This document shows positions 34,307 to 43,618 of a stretch of 64,000 bases of DNA, piece after piece. The DNA is from an uncultured Tenacibaculum sp. (GTDB lineage Bacteria; Bacteroidota; Bacteroidia; Flavobacteriales; Flavobacteriaceae), in NCBI GenBank assembly GCA_947498055.1, contig CANMJA010000013.1, positions 36,663-100,662 on the forward strand, in the 5' to 3' direction. The notes beneath the pieces are model-generated. The model was not told the DNA's origin. It saw only the letters and a program-made list of their open reading frames with translations, and did no database searches. Both the position numbers and the translations under genes were made by a program. How positions within the stretch are numbered: the stretch's first letter is position 1; each line of letters starts with the position of its first letter.

Positions 34307-36676
34307 ATGACTTTTTGGACTAAGATTGCAGGATTTATATTAAGAAACCGCTATTTGGTATTAGCAATTATAGTTGCAATAACTGCTCTATTAGTTACAC
34401 AAACAAAACATATTCGCTTTTCATATTCCGAAGCTAATTTATTACCTAGCAATCATCCTGTTAATATAGAGTATGATCAGTTTTTAGATATTTTTGGAGA
34501 AGAAGGGAATTTAATTATCCTAGGAGTAAAGGATAGTACCGTGTTTTCAGTAGAAAAATTTAATGCTTGGAATAAATTAGCTACTTATTTTGATTCTATT
34601 CCTGAAGTAGATTTCACAGTATCTATTGCTGACATAAAAAAGTTAAAAGCAGATAGAAAGAAGAGAAAATTTGTGTTAAATCCTTTGTTTGAAGAAGCGC
34701 CTACTAAGCAAGAAGAAATAGAAGGAATTAAAGAGCAGTTATTTGAGAAATTACCTTTTTATGAAAATATCCTCTACAATAAAGGAGGTACTTTACAAAC
34801 AGCATTATATCTTAAAAAAGACATTGTTAACACTCCTAAGAGAGCAGATTTTATAAATTTAGTTCTTATACCACTTATAGAAGAATTTGAAGCAAAGAAT
34901 AATTTAGAAGTTAGGGTTTCTGGAATGCCATATATAAGAACCTTAAATTCTAAAAATATAGCAGATGAAATGATGATTTTTGTTTTGGGAGCTCTTTTAA
35001 TTACCGCAATTATCTTCTTTTTCTTTTTTAGATCCTTTAGAGCAACATTTATCACATTATTAGTAGTTGGTATTGGTGTTATTTGGGCTTTTGGTTTTAT
35101 AGGTTTGTTAGGGTATGAATTAACTGTATTAACAGCATTAATACCACCATTAATTATAGTTATTGGTGTGCCTAATGCAGTGTTTTTGATTAATAAATAT
35201 CAACAAGAAGTTAAAAAACATGGTAACCAAGCCAAGTCGCTACAAAGAGTAATATCTAAAATAGGAAATGCTACTTTAATGACTAACATAACAACAGCAT
35301 CTGGTTTTGCTACGTTTGTTTTTGTTAAAAGTCAGTTATTAAGAGAGTTTGGAGTTTTAGCTTCCATAAACATAGTAAGTATTTTTATCTTGGCTTTACT
35401 TATTATTCCTATACTTTATAGTTTTATGCCATTGCCTCAAAAGAAGCATTTAAACCATTTAGAAAAACGTTGGATGGGGAATGTTGTAAGTTGGATGGAA
35501 AGAATGGTTAAAAACCAAAGAATTACCATTTATATTACATCAGTTGTAATTATTATTTTAAGTATGACTGGGCTTTATATGATTAGAGTTTCAGGAAGCT
35601 TAATTGAAGATATGCCAAAGGCAAAACAGTTTTATAAAGATATAAAGTTTTTCGAATCTGAATTTGGTGGAATTATGCCTTTAGAAATTTTAGTAGATAC
35701 TAAAAAAGAAAAAGGAGTGATGAAATTGTCGACACTAAAAAGAATGGAAAAGTTAAATGAAACCATTGAATCTTTTCCAGAGTTATCTAAACCAATTTCA
35801 ATAAATAACTTAGTTAAATATTCTAAACAGGCATATTATAAAGGAAACCCTAAGTATTATCAATTGCCTACAAGTCAAGAAAAAACGTATATTTTTTCTT
35901 ACACTAAAAATTCTACCAGTAATAGTGGAATGTTAAATAATTTTGTAGATAGTACTGGTAGGTATGCAAGAATAACTACGTTTATGAAAGACATTGGAAC
36001 CGATAAAATGGATGTCATTCAAGATCGATTAAATGCAGTGATAAAAAAACAATTTCCAGAAGAAAAGTTTAGTGTAACAATGACAGGAAAAGCTCTGGTT
36101 TTTCTTAAAGGAACCAATTATTTAATAAAAAACTTAGTAATATCATTATCCCTAGCAATACTATTAATATCCATATTTATGGCATGGATGTTCCGTTCTC
36201 CACAGATGATTTTAATATCATTAATACCAAATATGCTACCATTGTTAATTACTGCTGGTTTAATGGGCTTTTTTGATATTCCTATAAAACCATCTACCAT
36301 ATTAGTTTTTAGTATTGCGTTTGGTATTTCTGTAGATGATACCATTCATTTTCTGGCAAAATACCGTCAAGAATTATTAGCAAATAATTGGAAAGTGAAA
36401 CCAGCTGTGTATTCTGCACTAAAAGAAACAGGAGTAAGTATGTTTTATACTTCGATAGTTTTATTTTTTGGATTTTTAGTGTTTACAGTTTCTAGCTTTG
36501 GAGGCACTATAGCCCTAGGAGGTTTAGTTTCTGTAACCTTATTATTGGCAATGGTTTCAAATTTATTGTTATTACCTTCTCTTTTACTTTCATTTGAGAA
36601 GAAAATAGCAAATAGAAAAGTATTGAAAGAAACGAAGTTTAAAATATTTCCACCTGAAGAAGAGTCTAAGAAATAG
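34307..36676 (+). CDS. RND/MMPL family exporter (HAE3 type)
   Basis: An inner-membrane transporter of 789 residues with two repeats, each of one membrane segment, a periplasmic domain and five more segments. The first TM block has FFFFFRSFRATFITLLVVG and GVPNAVFLINKYQQE; the second has IAFGISVDDTIHFLAKYRQE with the Asp-Asp expected in RND proton relays. It is shorter than AcrB and needs no TolC partner gene; relatives are linked to hopanoid or lipid export, but the cargo here is unknown. An in-frame start at 34238 is rejected because it lies in the frr terminator. The 3' end overlaps the next reading frame. Confidence 0.9.
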   Translation: MTFWTKIAGFILRNRYLVLAIIVAITALLVTQTKHIRFSYSEANLLPSNHPVNIEYDQFLDIFGEEGNLIILGVKDSTVFSVEKFNAWNKLATYFDSIPEVDFTVSIADIKKLKADRKKRKFVLNPLFEEAPTKQEEIEGIKEQLFEKLPFYENILYNKGGTLQTALYLKKDIVNTPKRADFINLVLIPLIEEFEAKNNLEVRVSGMPYIRTLNSKNIADEMMIFVLGALLITAIIFFFFFRSFRATFITLLVVGIGVIWAFGFIGLLGYELTVLTALIPPLIIVIGVPNAVFLINKYQQEVKKHGNQAKSLQRVISKIGNATLMTNITTASGFATFVFVKSQLLREFGVLASINIVSIFILALLIIPILYSFMPLPQKKHLNHLEKRWMGNVVSWMERMVKNQRITIYITSVVIIILSMTGLYMIRVSGSLIEDMPKAKQFYKDIKFFESEFGGIMPLEILVDTKKEKGVMKLSTLKRMEKLNETIESFPELSKPISINNLVKYSKQAYYKGNPKYYQLPTSQEKTYIFSYTKNSTSNSGMLNNFVDSTGRYARITTFMKDIGTDKMDVIQDRLNAVIKKQFPEEKFSVTMTGKALVFLKGTNYLIKNLVISLSLAILLISIFMAWMFRSPQMILISLIPNMLPLLITAGLMGFFDIPIKPSTILVFSIAFGISVDDTIHFLAKYRQELLANNWKVKPAVYSALKETGVSMFYTSIVLFFGFLVFTVSSFGGTIALGGLVSVTLLLAMVSNLLLLPSLLLSFEKKIANRKVLKETKFKIFPPEEESKK

Positions 36677-37253
36677 GTTTGTTTCGTTAATATATATTAT
36701 TACTATTCTAATTTTATGTAGTTGTAAAACGTATACTACATTAAAAGAAAATAACTTCAAAAAGTTAGATTACGAACTTTTAGATTTAAGTAATAAAGAT
36801 AACTACATTAAAAACCTTCAAGCCTCTTTTTTTAAAGAAAAATCCATAGCAAATATTCAAGAAGGAATAGTTATTACTTCGTTTAGAGATGGAGGTAGTA
36901 AAGATGGCAGTGTACTGGTTTTTAAAATAGAGAATTCTCTTTTGTTTTTATTAGAAGAAGGACATCAATATATTATTAATAATGATAAAATGGATAAGTT
37001 ATTAAATGCTTTTTATAGAAAATTAGACTATAAGCACTATTTTGTACATGTTAATAATCCTCAAAACCATAGTACTCTTTATACTATTCTAATTATAAAG
37101 GAAGGTAAAAAAATAGCTTCATTAGCTTGTTTAGATGGAGTTTTCCATAAAGAAACTAACTTGTATAAAGAAAATAAAGCTTTACAATTATTATTAGATA
37201 TTGCAAACCTTTGTTCATTATATTTTTATAAAGAAGTACATGAAGTTAACTAA
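36654..37253 (+). CDS. Hypothetical lipoprotein with non-canonical start
   Basis: An open frame reads LKKSLRNRFVSLIYIITI, then LILCSCK (lipobox ILCSC), then about 175 residues ending KEVHEVN at 37253. This is a well-formed lipoprotein signal peptide and a protein-like sequence (FVHVNNPQNHSTLYTILI, GVFHKETNLYKENKALQLLL). The frame is open back to a TGA at 36624-36626, and no ATG, GTG or TTG precedes the lipobox. CTG at 36654 is the best-placed candidate and overlaps the RND gene by 23 bp; TTG at 36942 would remove the signal peptide and 40% of the protein. No family recognised. The coding region is likely real; the start is uncertain. Confidence 0.6.
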   Translation: MKKSLRNRFVSLIYIITILILCSCKTYTTLKENNFKKLDYELLDLSNKDNYIKNLQASFFKEKSIANIQEGIVITSFRDGGSKDGSVLVFKIENSLLFLLEEGHQYIINNDKMDKLLNAFYRKLDYKHYFVHVNNPQNHSTLYTILIIKEGKKIASLACLDGVFHKETNLYKENKALQLLLDIANLCSLYFYKEVHEVN

Positions 37254-37390
37254 CCTGTTTTTTAGAAAACTATTTTCTCTATTTTTGAAATCATCAGTTT
37301 TATGATTTTATTCTTTGTCTGAAGTTTCTGTTTCTATGGAAGTTAATTATAGATCTTATCTATTCTTAAATTCATATCATAGCAATTATT

Positions 37391-37582
37391 CTACCTTTTC
37401 TCATTAAAGTGGTGTTTATTTAGATAAATGTGCATAAAAGTACAGATAACTTTAATGTTTAAATAATCACTAAATAAACCATCGGTAAGTTGTAATAGCG
37501 TAGAAACAACAAATTCATTTTTATTTGCGATCTATCATTTAATTAGTTTTTCAACATCTTCAATTGCTAAATGATTGCTCAT
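37391..37582 (-). pseudogene. Decayed gene fragment in the frr/RND-asnS gap
   Basis: On the minus strand one frame reads MSNHLAIEDVEKLIK, then adjacent TGA and TAG stops (37537-37532), then IANKNEFVVSTLLQLTDGLF and SDYLNIKVICTFMHIYLNKH to a TAG at 37393-37391. A single frame with protein-like sequence on both sides of two stops suggests a gene inactivated by point changes. I do not recognise the parent family. The rest of the 372-bp gap (37254-37625) holds only the asnS promoter. Confidence 0.35.
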
Positions 37583-37605
37583 TTCTTACTAAAAAATTAT
37601 ATTTG
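37575..37605 (+). promoter_or_regulatory. Promoter of asnS
   Basis: TTG at 37575-37577, a 20-bp spacer and TATATTTG at 37598-37605 match the flavobacterial consensus. The ATG follows 20 nt later. Confidence 0.65.
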
Positions 37606-37625
37606 CTTTTCAATTTTAAAGTAAT

Positions 37626-39059
37626 ATGAAAGCAAGCAGCGTAAAAGAGTTATTAACTTCAGATAAATTTTTACAAGAGATAACTGTTAGAGGATGGGTT
37701 AGAGCATTTAGAAGTAAACGTTTTATCCAAATAAATGATGGTTCTACTATTAATAATATTCAATGTGTTGTTGATTTTGAAAATACAGAAGATGATTTAT
37801 TAAAAAGAATTACTACAGGAGCTGCCGTTTGTGTTACAGGAACTTTAGTTGAGAGTCAAGGGAAAGGACAAAGTGTAGAGGTACAAGTAAATAAAATAGA
37901 AATCTTAGGAGATTCTAATCCTGAAGAATACCCTATACAACCTAAAAAACATAGCTTCGAATTTTTACGAGAAAATGCTCATTTAAGAGTTAGAACAAAC
38001 ACATTTAGTGCAGTGATGAGAGTACGTTCTGCATTATCATTTGCAGTGCATAAGTATTTTCAAGATAACGGTTTTTACTACGTAAATACGCCTATAATAA
38101 CAGGTTCAGATGCGGAAGGAGCAGGAGAAATGTTTAAAGTAACCTCTTTCGAACACAATAAAGCACCTTTAAATGAAGAAGGAAATATAGATTATTCTAA
38201 AGACTTTTTCGGAAAAGAAACAAATTTAACGGTGTCTGGGCAATTAGAAGCAGAAACCTATGCTATGGGGCTTGGTAAGGTGTATACTTTCGGGCCAACA
38301 TTTAGAGCAGAAAATTCTAATACAACTCGTCATTTAGCAGAGTTTTGGATGATTGAACCAGAGGTAGCATTTAATGATTTAGATGCCAATATGGATCTTT
38401 CAGAAGATTTTATAAAAGGAGTGTTAAAATATGTTTTAGATACTTGCGAAGACGATTTGGCCTTTTTAGATAATCGTTTAACGCAAGAGGAGAAAACAAA
38501 GCCACAAGCGCAGAGAAGTGAAATGAGTTTGCTAGAAAAATTACGTTTTGTAGTAGATAATAACTTTAAACGTGTTTCTTACACAGAAGCTATAGATATT
38601 TTAAGAAACTGTAAGCCGAATAAGAAAAAGAAATTTGATTACATTATTAATGAGTGGGGAGCAGATTTACAATCGGAACACGAACGTTATTTAGTGGAAA
38701 AGCACTTTAAATGCCCAGTTATTTTATTCGATTATCCAGCTAATATTAAAGCATTTTATATGCGTTTAAATGAAGATGGAAAAACGGTTAGAGCAATGGA
38801 TGTTTTATTTCCTGGAATTGGAGAAATGGTCGGAGGCTCACAAAGAGAAGAAAGATTAGACGTTTTGAAAGAAAAAATGGAAGCATTAGGTATTGAAGAA
38901 GAAGAATTATGGTGGTATCTAGATACCCGTAAATTCGGAACAGCAATACATTCAGGTTTCGGTTTAGGTTTTGAAAGATTGGTTTTATTTACTACCGGTA
39001 TGAGTAATATTAGAGATGTAATTCCTTTTCCAAGAACGCCACAAAACGCAGAATTTTAA
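37626..39059 (+). CDS. asnS: Asparaginyl-tRNA synthetase
   Basis: Class IIb aminoacyl-tRNA synthetase that charges tRNA-Asn. The 477 residues have an N-terminal OB anticodon-binding domain (about 15-110; VRGWVRAFRSKRFIQINDGS) and a class II core with motif 2 (PTFRAENSNTTRHLAEFWMI) and motif 3 (HSGFGLGFERLVLF). The FRAENSNTTRH motif and length assign asparagine rather than aspartate. Direct tRNA-Asn charging means an amidotransferase route is not needed for Asn. It is followed by a strong terminator. Confidence 0.97.
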   Translation: MKASSVKELLTSDKFLQEITVRGWVRAFRSKRFIQINDGSTINNIQCVVDFENTEDDLLKRITTGAAVCVTGTLVESQGKGQSVEVQVNKIEILGDSNPEEYPIQPKKHSFEFLRENAHLRVRTNTFSAVMRVRSALSFAVHKYFQDNGFYYVNTPIITGSDAEGAGEMFKVTSFEHNKAPLNEEGNIDYSKDFFGKETNLTVSGQLEAETYAMGLGKVYTFGPTFRAENSNTTRHLAEFWMIEPEVAFNDLDANMDLSEDFIKGVLKYVLDTCEDDLAFLDNRLTQEEKTKPQAQRSEMSLLEKLRFVVDNNFKRVSYTEAIDILRNCKPNKKKKFDYIINEWGADLQSEHERYLVEKHFKCPVILFDYPANIKAFYMRLNEDGKTVRAMDVLFPGIGEMVGGSQREERLDVLKEKMEALGIEEEELWWYLDTRKFGTAIHSGFGLGFERLVLFTTGMSNIRDVIPFPRTPQNAEF

Positions 39060-39082
39060 AAATTATTTAAAAGAGATAAATC

Positions 39083-39120
39083 AAAATCGTCATTCCTTTA
39101 AGAATGGCGATTTTATTTTT
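39083..39120 (+). terminator. Terminator of asnS
   Basis: AAAATCGTCATTC (39083-39095) pairs with GAATGGCGATTTT (39102-39114) with one T-G wobble, followed by ATTTTT. Confidence 0.88.
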
Positions 39121-39130
39121 AATGAATTCT

Positions 39131-39138
39131 TATATTTG
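39131..39138 (+). promoter_or_regulatory. -7 promoter box of rpoN
   Basis: TATATTTG matches TAnnTTTG and ends 5 nt before the rpoN ATG, so transcription would begin at or near the start codon. No TTG is found at the standard distance because the asnS terminator occupies that stretch. Confidence 0.45.
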
Positions 39139-39143
39139 TATTT

Positions 39144-40607
39144 ATGCTAAAACAGAGTTTACATCAAAGATTACTACAAAAACTATCTCCGCAACAAATT
39201 CAATTAATGAAATTAATTCAATTGCCTACTCAGGCTTTTGAAGAACGTTTAAAACAAGAAATTGAAGAAAACCCTGCTTTAGATACTGGAAAAGAAGAGA
39301 AAGAGAGCTTTGAAGATAGCTTAGAAAACGATGTGGATTTTGATGATTCTGGAAACGAAAAAATTGAAGCGGAAGATATTAATATTGATGAATATTTGAG
39401 TGATGATGAATATCCAAGCTATAAAACACAATCCAATAACTATTCTTCGGATGATGATGAAAAGCAAGTGCCTTATGCAGCAGGAACTACATTTCATCAA
39501 TCTTTAAAAAATCAACTAAACACTTTTAGAATTAATGAAGAAGAAAGAAGTATTGCCGAATTTTTAGTAGGTAGTATAGATGATAGTGGTTATATAAGAA
39601 GAGAAATAATTGATTTAGTAGATGATTTAGCATTTACACAAAATGTTTTTACTAACGAAGAGTTAGTAGAAAAAGTATTAAAAACGGTTGTTCAAAAATT
39701 AGACCCAATAGGAGTAGGAGCAAGAGATTTAAAAGAATGTTTAATGATTCAATTAAAATCGAAATCGCAAACTAAAAATAGAGAGTTAGCCATTAAGGTT
39801 TTAGAAAATGCTTTTGATCATTTTGTTAAAAAACACTACAAAAAATTATTAGACAAGTTTAATATCTCTGAAGAAGAACTTAAAGAGGTAAACAATGAAA
39901 TATCGAAACTAAACCCGAAACCAGGAAGTTCTTATGCAGGAAATAATAAAATTGCAGAACAGATAGTTCCAGATTTTACTATTAGAATTGTAGAAGGAGT
40001 TTTAGAATTGACTTTGAATTCAAGAAATGCCCCGGAATTGCATGTTTCTAGAGAATATAATAACATGTTGAAAGGGTATCAAGACTCTAAAGATAAAAGC
40101 AAATCTCAGAAAGATGCAGTGATGTTTATCAAACAGAAGTTAGACGCTGCAAAATGGTTTATTGATGCAATTAAACAACGTCAACAAACATTATTGGTTA
40201 CTATGAATGCTATTATGCATTACCAGTATGATTACTTTTTAACAGGAGATGAAAGAAAGTTAAAACCGATGATTTTAAAAGATGTAGCTGATAAAATTAA
40301 CATGGATGTTTCTACAGTTTCTAGGGTAGCTAATAGCAAGTATGTATCTACACCATACGGAACGAAATTGATTAAAGTTTTCTTTTCTGAATCTATGAAA
40401 AACGATCAAGGAGAGGATGTTTCTACTAGAGAAATAAAGAAAATATTAGAAAATGTTGTTGCAGAAGAGAACAAGAAAAAACCTTTAACAGACGAAAAAT
40501 TATCTAAAATTTTAAAAGAAAAAGGATACCCTATTGCTAGAAGAACAGTAGCAAAATATAGAGAGCAGTTAGATATACCAGTTGCACGTTTAAGAAAAGA
40601 AATTTAA
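39144..40607 (+). CDS. rpoN: RNA polymerase sigma-54 factor
   Basis: Sigma-54, which directs polymerase to -24/-12 promoters that need an AAA+ activator. The 487 residues show region I (QSLHQRLLQKLSPQQIQLMK, glutamine-rich), an acidic region II (about 50-115), the core-binding domain with LDPIGVGARDLKECL and LNPKPGSSYAG, the HTH region and the RpoN box ARRTVAKYREQ near the C-terminus. All parts are intact. The membrane protein gene follows only 1 bp later and is probably co-transcribed. Confidence 0.97.
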   Translation: MLKQSLHQRLLQKLSPQQIQLMKLIQLPTQAFEERLKQEIEENPALDTGKEEKESFEDSLENDVDFDDSGNEKIEAEDINIDEYLSDDEYPSYKTQSNNYSSDDDEKQVPYAAGTTFHQSLKNQLNTFRINEEERSIAEFLVGSIDDSGYIRREIIDLVDDLAFTQNVFTNEELVEKVLKTVVQKLDPIGVGARDLKECLMIQLKSKSQTKNRELAIKVLENAFDHFVKKHYKKLLDKFNISEEELKEVNNEISKLNPKPGSSYAGNNKIAEQIVPDFTIRIVEGVLELTLNSRNAPELHVSREYNNMLKGYQDSKDKSKSQKDAVMFIKQKLDAAKWFIDAIKQRQQTLLVTMNAIMHYQYDYFLTGDERKLKPMILKDVADKINMDVSTVSRVANSKYVSTPYGTKLIKVFFSESMKNDQGEDVSTREIKKILENVVAEENKKKPLTDEKLSKILKEKGYPIARRTVAKYREQLDIPVARLRKEI

Positions 40608-40608
40608 T

Positions 40609-41208
40609 ATGCGCTGGCATAAGTTTGTTTCTACTATTTTACACCCAGTTTTAATGCCTACAATTGGTGTTTTAATATACTTTTTGTTGTCACCATTGCG
40701 AATTACGGTTTACCAGCAAATGTATTTATTAGCTATTGTGTTTATAGGTACTTATTTATTTCCTTTATTTTTACTCTTTTTTCTCAAGTCTATTAATAAA
40801 ATTGAATCTTTTGAAGTAGAAACTATAGAAGAAAGAAAAATACCATTGTTTTTAATGATGTGTATTTTTCTAGCATTAGGAAGATTTTTTTATAAATTTT
40901 CTACTGTAAGAGACCTGTCTTATCTTTTTTTTGGAACATTATTGGGAATGATAATCATTTATTTTACTTTTTTTACTAAAATAAAAACCAGTCTACATTT
41001 ATTATCGATAGGAAGCGCAGTTGGTTACTTTATTATTTTTCAACAAATGAATAATTTATTTCTTATCCCTTTAATTACAATATTTATTATTTTGTCTGGT
41101 ATATTGGGAAGCTCTAGGTTACACCTAAAAGCACATACACCAAAAGAAGTTTATCTAGGTTTTTTTATAGGTGTTTTAAGCCAATTAACCGTGTTTTACC
41201 TTTTATAG
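40609..41208 (+). CDS. Integral membrane protein, PAP2-like C-terminus
   Basis: A 199-residue membrane protein with about six hydrophobic segments and no signal peptide. The C-terminal SRLHLKAHTPKEVYLGFFIG resembles the last PAP2 phosphatase motif (S-R-x-x-x-x-x-H-x-x-x-x-x-x-x-G), and TIEERKIPLF the conserved ERK-IP region of this Bacteroidetes family. The first PAP2 motif (KxxxxxxRP) is not clear, so phosphatase activity is doubtful. It starts 1 bp after the rpoN stop, so it is translationally linked to it. Its 3' end overlaps the convergent outer-membrane protein gene by 6 bp. Confidence 0.75.
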   Translation: MRWHKFVSTILHPVLMPTIGVLIYFLLSPLRITVYQQMYLLAIVFIGTYLFPLFLLFFLKSINKIESFEVETIEERKIPLFLMMCIFLALGRFFYKFSTVRDLSYLFFGTLLGMIIIYFTFFTKIKTSLHLLSIGSAVGYFIIFQQMNNLFLIPLITIFIILSGILGSSRLHLKAHTPKEVYLGFFIGVLSQLTVFYLL

Positions 41209-41868
41209 GAGGTAGAATATTAAACCAAATTTAACGACCTTAGAATTAACTTCGCTGTTGTTAATTACGGCATTTTTATAGATAGAAGAGAGCCCGTAAT
41301 AAATATATAAATTAAAAGCTCCATAACCAGCAGATAATTCTATTCCAGATTGAAAATTATTAAATATATTAATATTGTTAAATTCTAATATTTGATTATT
41401 TTTTGTAAAGGAGAAAGTATTTGAAAAATTATAGTCAAATTTAAATCCACCATAAACTCTCCAAAAAGAATATTTTATAGCATTAGAAGTTCTCCAACGT
41501 ATTTGTACAGGAAATTCTAAATTATGCATGTAAATTTTATTAGAGGAAATATTGTTCGCTATTTGAATTGTGTTTGTGTCTATTATTTCTAAACCATGAT
41601 TAAACGAATTAAATCCATAACCAGCACCAAAACCTATAGCTAAAGTTCCATCAGTATTCAATGGAATATCTTTAATGTATCCTAGAGAGAAACTATAAGA
41701 AAAACCGCTATCAGGAGTTTCTTTAGGTTGATCTCTTAATATATCATAACTTAAACTAATGTATAGTTGATCTTCCCAATATGTATCTCCAATTCTTAAA
41801 GAATCCGATTGCGCATTAAGACTAATGTTTAAGAAAATATATATGAATAAATAAAAAAATAATTTCAT
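41203..41868 (-). CDS. Outer membrane beta-barrel protein
   Basis: A 221-residue exported protein with a signal peptide (residues 1-19, ISLNAQ) and a barrel pattern of alternating strands with aromatic girdles: YISLSYDILRD, SYSFSLGYIKDI, LAIGFGAGYGF, FPVQIRWRTSN, YSFWRVYGGFKFDYNF and the closing KVVKFGLIFYLL. It resembles the porin-family/OmpW-size barrels of Bacteroidetes. Cargo or ligand unknown. It stands apart from the upstream ExbD operon because a terminator lies between. Confidence 0.8.
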   Translation of the reverse strand: MKLFFYLFIYIFLNISLNAQSDSLRIGDTYWEDQLYISLSYDILRDQPKETPDSGFSYSFSLGYIKDIPLNTDGTLAIGFGAGYGFNSFNHGLEIIDTNTIQIANNISSNKIYMHNLEFPVQIRWRTSNAIKYSFWRVYGGFKFDYNFSNTFSFTKNNQILEFNNINIFNNFQSGIELSAGYGAFNLYIYYGLSSIYKNAVINNSEVNSKVVKFGLIFYLL

Positions 41869-41985
41869 TTTATGTAATACAATGGAAAAATTAGTTTACA
41901 AATTACACATTCTATTTAACTATATTATAATAATTAAATTATAAAATAGAATTTGTATTGTTAAAGAAATAGTTTTTAGAAAATA

Positions 41986-42015
41986 AAAAAGAGCAACTTT
42001 TAAATTGCTCTTTTT
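41986..42015 (-). terminator. Terminator of the ExbB/ExbD operon
   Basis: AAAAAGAGCAA (41986-41996) and TTGCTCTTTTT (42005-42015) form an 11-bp stem; on the minus strand it lies 25 bp after the last exbD stop and ends in a T run. Confidence 0.85.
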
Positions 42016-42040
42016 ATTTATGTAATAAAATAAATATATC

Positions 42041-42514
42041 TTATTTAGAAATACTACTTCCTTTTTGAGTAGATAAACTTAATTTAAGAGCATTAACATC
42101 TCTTAATTTAAGACGAATATCTGTTAAAGTACCAACATTAGATTCTTTATCAGCCTTTATAGAAGTTGTCATAAATGGAATTTCAGCATCAGAAACTTTT
42201 TCTCTCTCATTAAGAATGAAAGCAGGAACATCATCTGGTGTTGCTATTTTATCATTTAATTGAATTCTATTATAACTAGAACCATATTTACCTTTGTCTT
42301 TAGCCTTACCAACATAAATAGTACTCACTAAACTTTTATGTTCTAGTTTTTTTACTTCTGTTGCACTAGGTAAACGAGGAGCATCGATTTTTAAATCGTT
42401 CTTTCTCATTACCGTAATTACCATAAAAAAGAACAGTAACATAAATACGATATCTGGTAAAGAAGCCGTTGATATAGCAGGCTGTCCCTTTTTTTTCTTT
42501 TTAAATTTAGACAT
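42041..42514 (-). CDS. ExbD/TolR family biopolymer transporter (second copy)
   Basis: Proton-channel partner of ExbB, energising TonB. The 157 residues have a basic cytosolic N-terminus (MSKFKKKKKGQP), one membrane segment with the proton-carrying Asp (TASLPDIVFMLLFFFMVITV, Asp near residue 21) and a periplasmic domain (about 45-157). The LPDIVFMLLFFF motif is typical. Last gene of the four-gene operon, 24 bp after the first exbD. Confidence 0.92.
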   Translation of the reverse strand: MSKFKKKKKGQPAISTASLPDIVFMLLFFFMVITVMRKNDLKIDAPRLPSATEVKKLEHKSLVSTIYVGKAKDKGKYGSSYNRIQLNDKIATPDDVPAFILNEREKVSDAEIPFMTTSIKADKESNVGTLTDIRLKLRDVNALKLSLSTQKGSSISK

Positions 42515-42538
42515 ACTAATTTGTTTTAGTAGTTAATA

Positions 42539-43168
42539 TTATTTAGTACCAGTTGGATCTAAGTCCGTAATTATCTGAGGATAACTAGACTTTATATCTA
42601 CTATTTTACTTTTCAGGCTTTCATCCTTACGACCACTGTCTATATAAGACTTCTCAAGTTCACTAAAAGACATTCCATATTTCTTTTGACACAACTTGTT
42701 TCTCAAATCAGAATAAGCACCTAATAATTCATTTTGAACAGTAACATAAGTACCATATTCAGTTGCTCTATCACTTTCTATAGAAATAATGGCTTTATTT
42801 GGATGATCTGAGGATGTTTCACTCTTATCTCCTGCGCAGTAATCACAGGCTTTTCCTGGCACTCCATTAACAGGGTTACCAATTCCTCCACCATTATCTA
42901 TAAATTTAGTAGCAGCAGCTTTTAAATCTTTTAACTCCATTACATCTCCATCAACAAATAACTCATTGTTTCTGTTAATACTGATCTGAAATAAGTTTTT
43001 CTCCTTAATTTTTGGAGGATCATAGTCTGCTGGTGGTTTTTCTGCTAACTTTTTAGAAATACCCGAATCAACATCCATTGTAGTAGTTACAAGGAAGAAG
43101 ATAAGAAGCAAGAAAGCTATATCAGCCATTGATCCTGCATTTATTTCTGGATTTTCTCTTCTTGCCAT
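42539..43168 (-). CDS. ExbD/TolR family biopolymer transporter (first copy, CxxC insertion)
   Basis: An ExbD-type proton channel subunit, 209 residues, longer than the usual 130-160. The N-terminus and membrane segment (INAGSMADIAFLLLIFFLVTTTMD) carry the conserved Asp near residue 17. The periplasmic domain has an insertion at about 95-125 with CDYCAGD, a CxxC pair that could form a disulfide, and a further Cys in LCQKKYG. Two different exbD copies in one operon is the common arrangement in Flavobacteriaceae. It lies 10 bp after the small membrane protein gene. Confidence 0.92.
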   Translation of the reverse strand: MARRENPEINAGSMADIAFLLLIFFLVTTTMDVDSGISKKLAEKPPADYDPPKIKEKNLFQISINRNNELFVDGDVMELKDLKAAATKFIDNGGGIGNPVNGVPGKACDYCAGDKSETSSDHPNKAIISIESDRATEYGTYVTVQNELLGAYSDLRNKLCQKKYGMSFSELEKSYIDSGRKDESLKSKIVDIKSSYPQIITDLDPTGTK

Positions 43169-43178
43169 ACTATGATTA

Positions 43179-43616
43179 TTATTTAATTAATCCTTTTAAT
43201 AAATCGTATACAAAAAACGCCCCTCCTACTACTAATAAGATAAGACTAGACCATATACCTGCACTTGTAAGTTTAGAAGCAGAACTACCTGTAGCAGCAA
43301 TGCTTTCTCCATTTGCATCAAACACTTCACCAGCATCAGAAACAAGATAAGAGACTAAGATAACGACTACTAAACCAACAACACCAAATATTGTTTTCTT
43401 TAAAGTTCCAGGGTTTTTAAATACTCCTAGTACAGATGCAACAACCGCAATAAATATGGCTAATATTAAAAGTATTACAGAAAACCATACCATATTAGAA
43501 ACTGCACTTTGCAGTTTTGCTTGCATTTCTTCTCCAGCTCCCATTACCATACCGAATAGAATAAATCCTATAACGGCAATAACAGCAACTAGTATTGTTA
43601 AAATTCTTTTACTCAT
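43179..43616 (-). CDS. Small membrane protein of the ExbB/ExbD operon
   Basis: A 145-residue protein with four predicted membrane segments (about 5-25, 43-65, 75-95, 118-138). It has no enzymatic motif. Its constant place between ExbB and ExbD, with 2 bp and 10 bp spacers, argues for a role in the same proton-channel complex. The family is, to my knowledge, uncharacterised and found in Flavobacteriia. Confidence 0.8.
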   Translation of the reverse strand: MSKRILTILVAVIAVIGFILFGMVMGAGEEMQAKLQSAVSNMVWFSVILLILAIFIAVVASVLGVFKNPGTLKKTIFGVVGLVVVILVSYLVSDAGEVFDANGESIAATGSSASKLTSAGIWSSLILLVVGGAFFVYDLLKGLIK

Positions 43617-43618
43617 AT

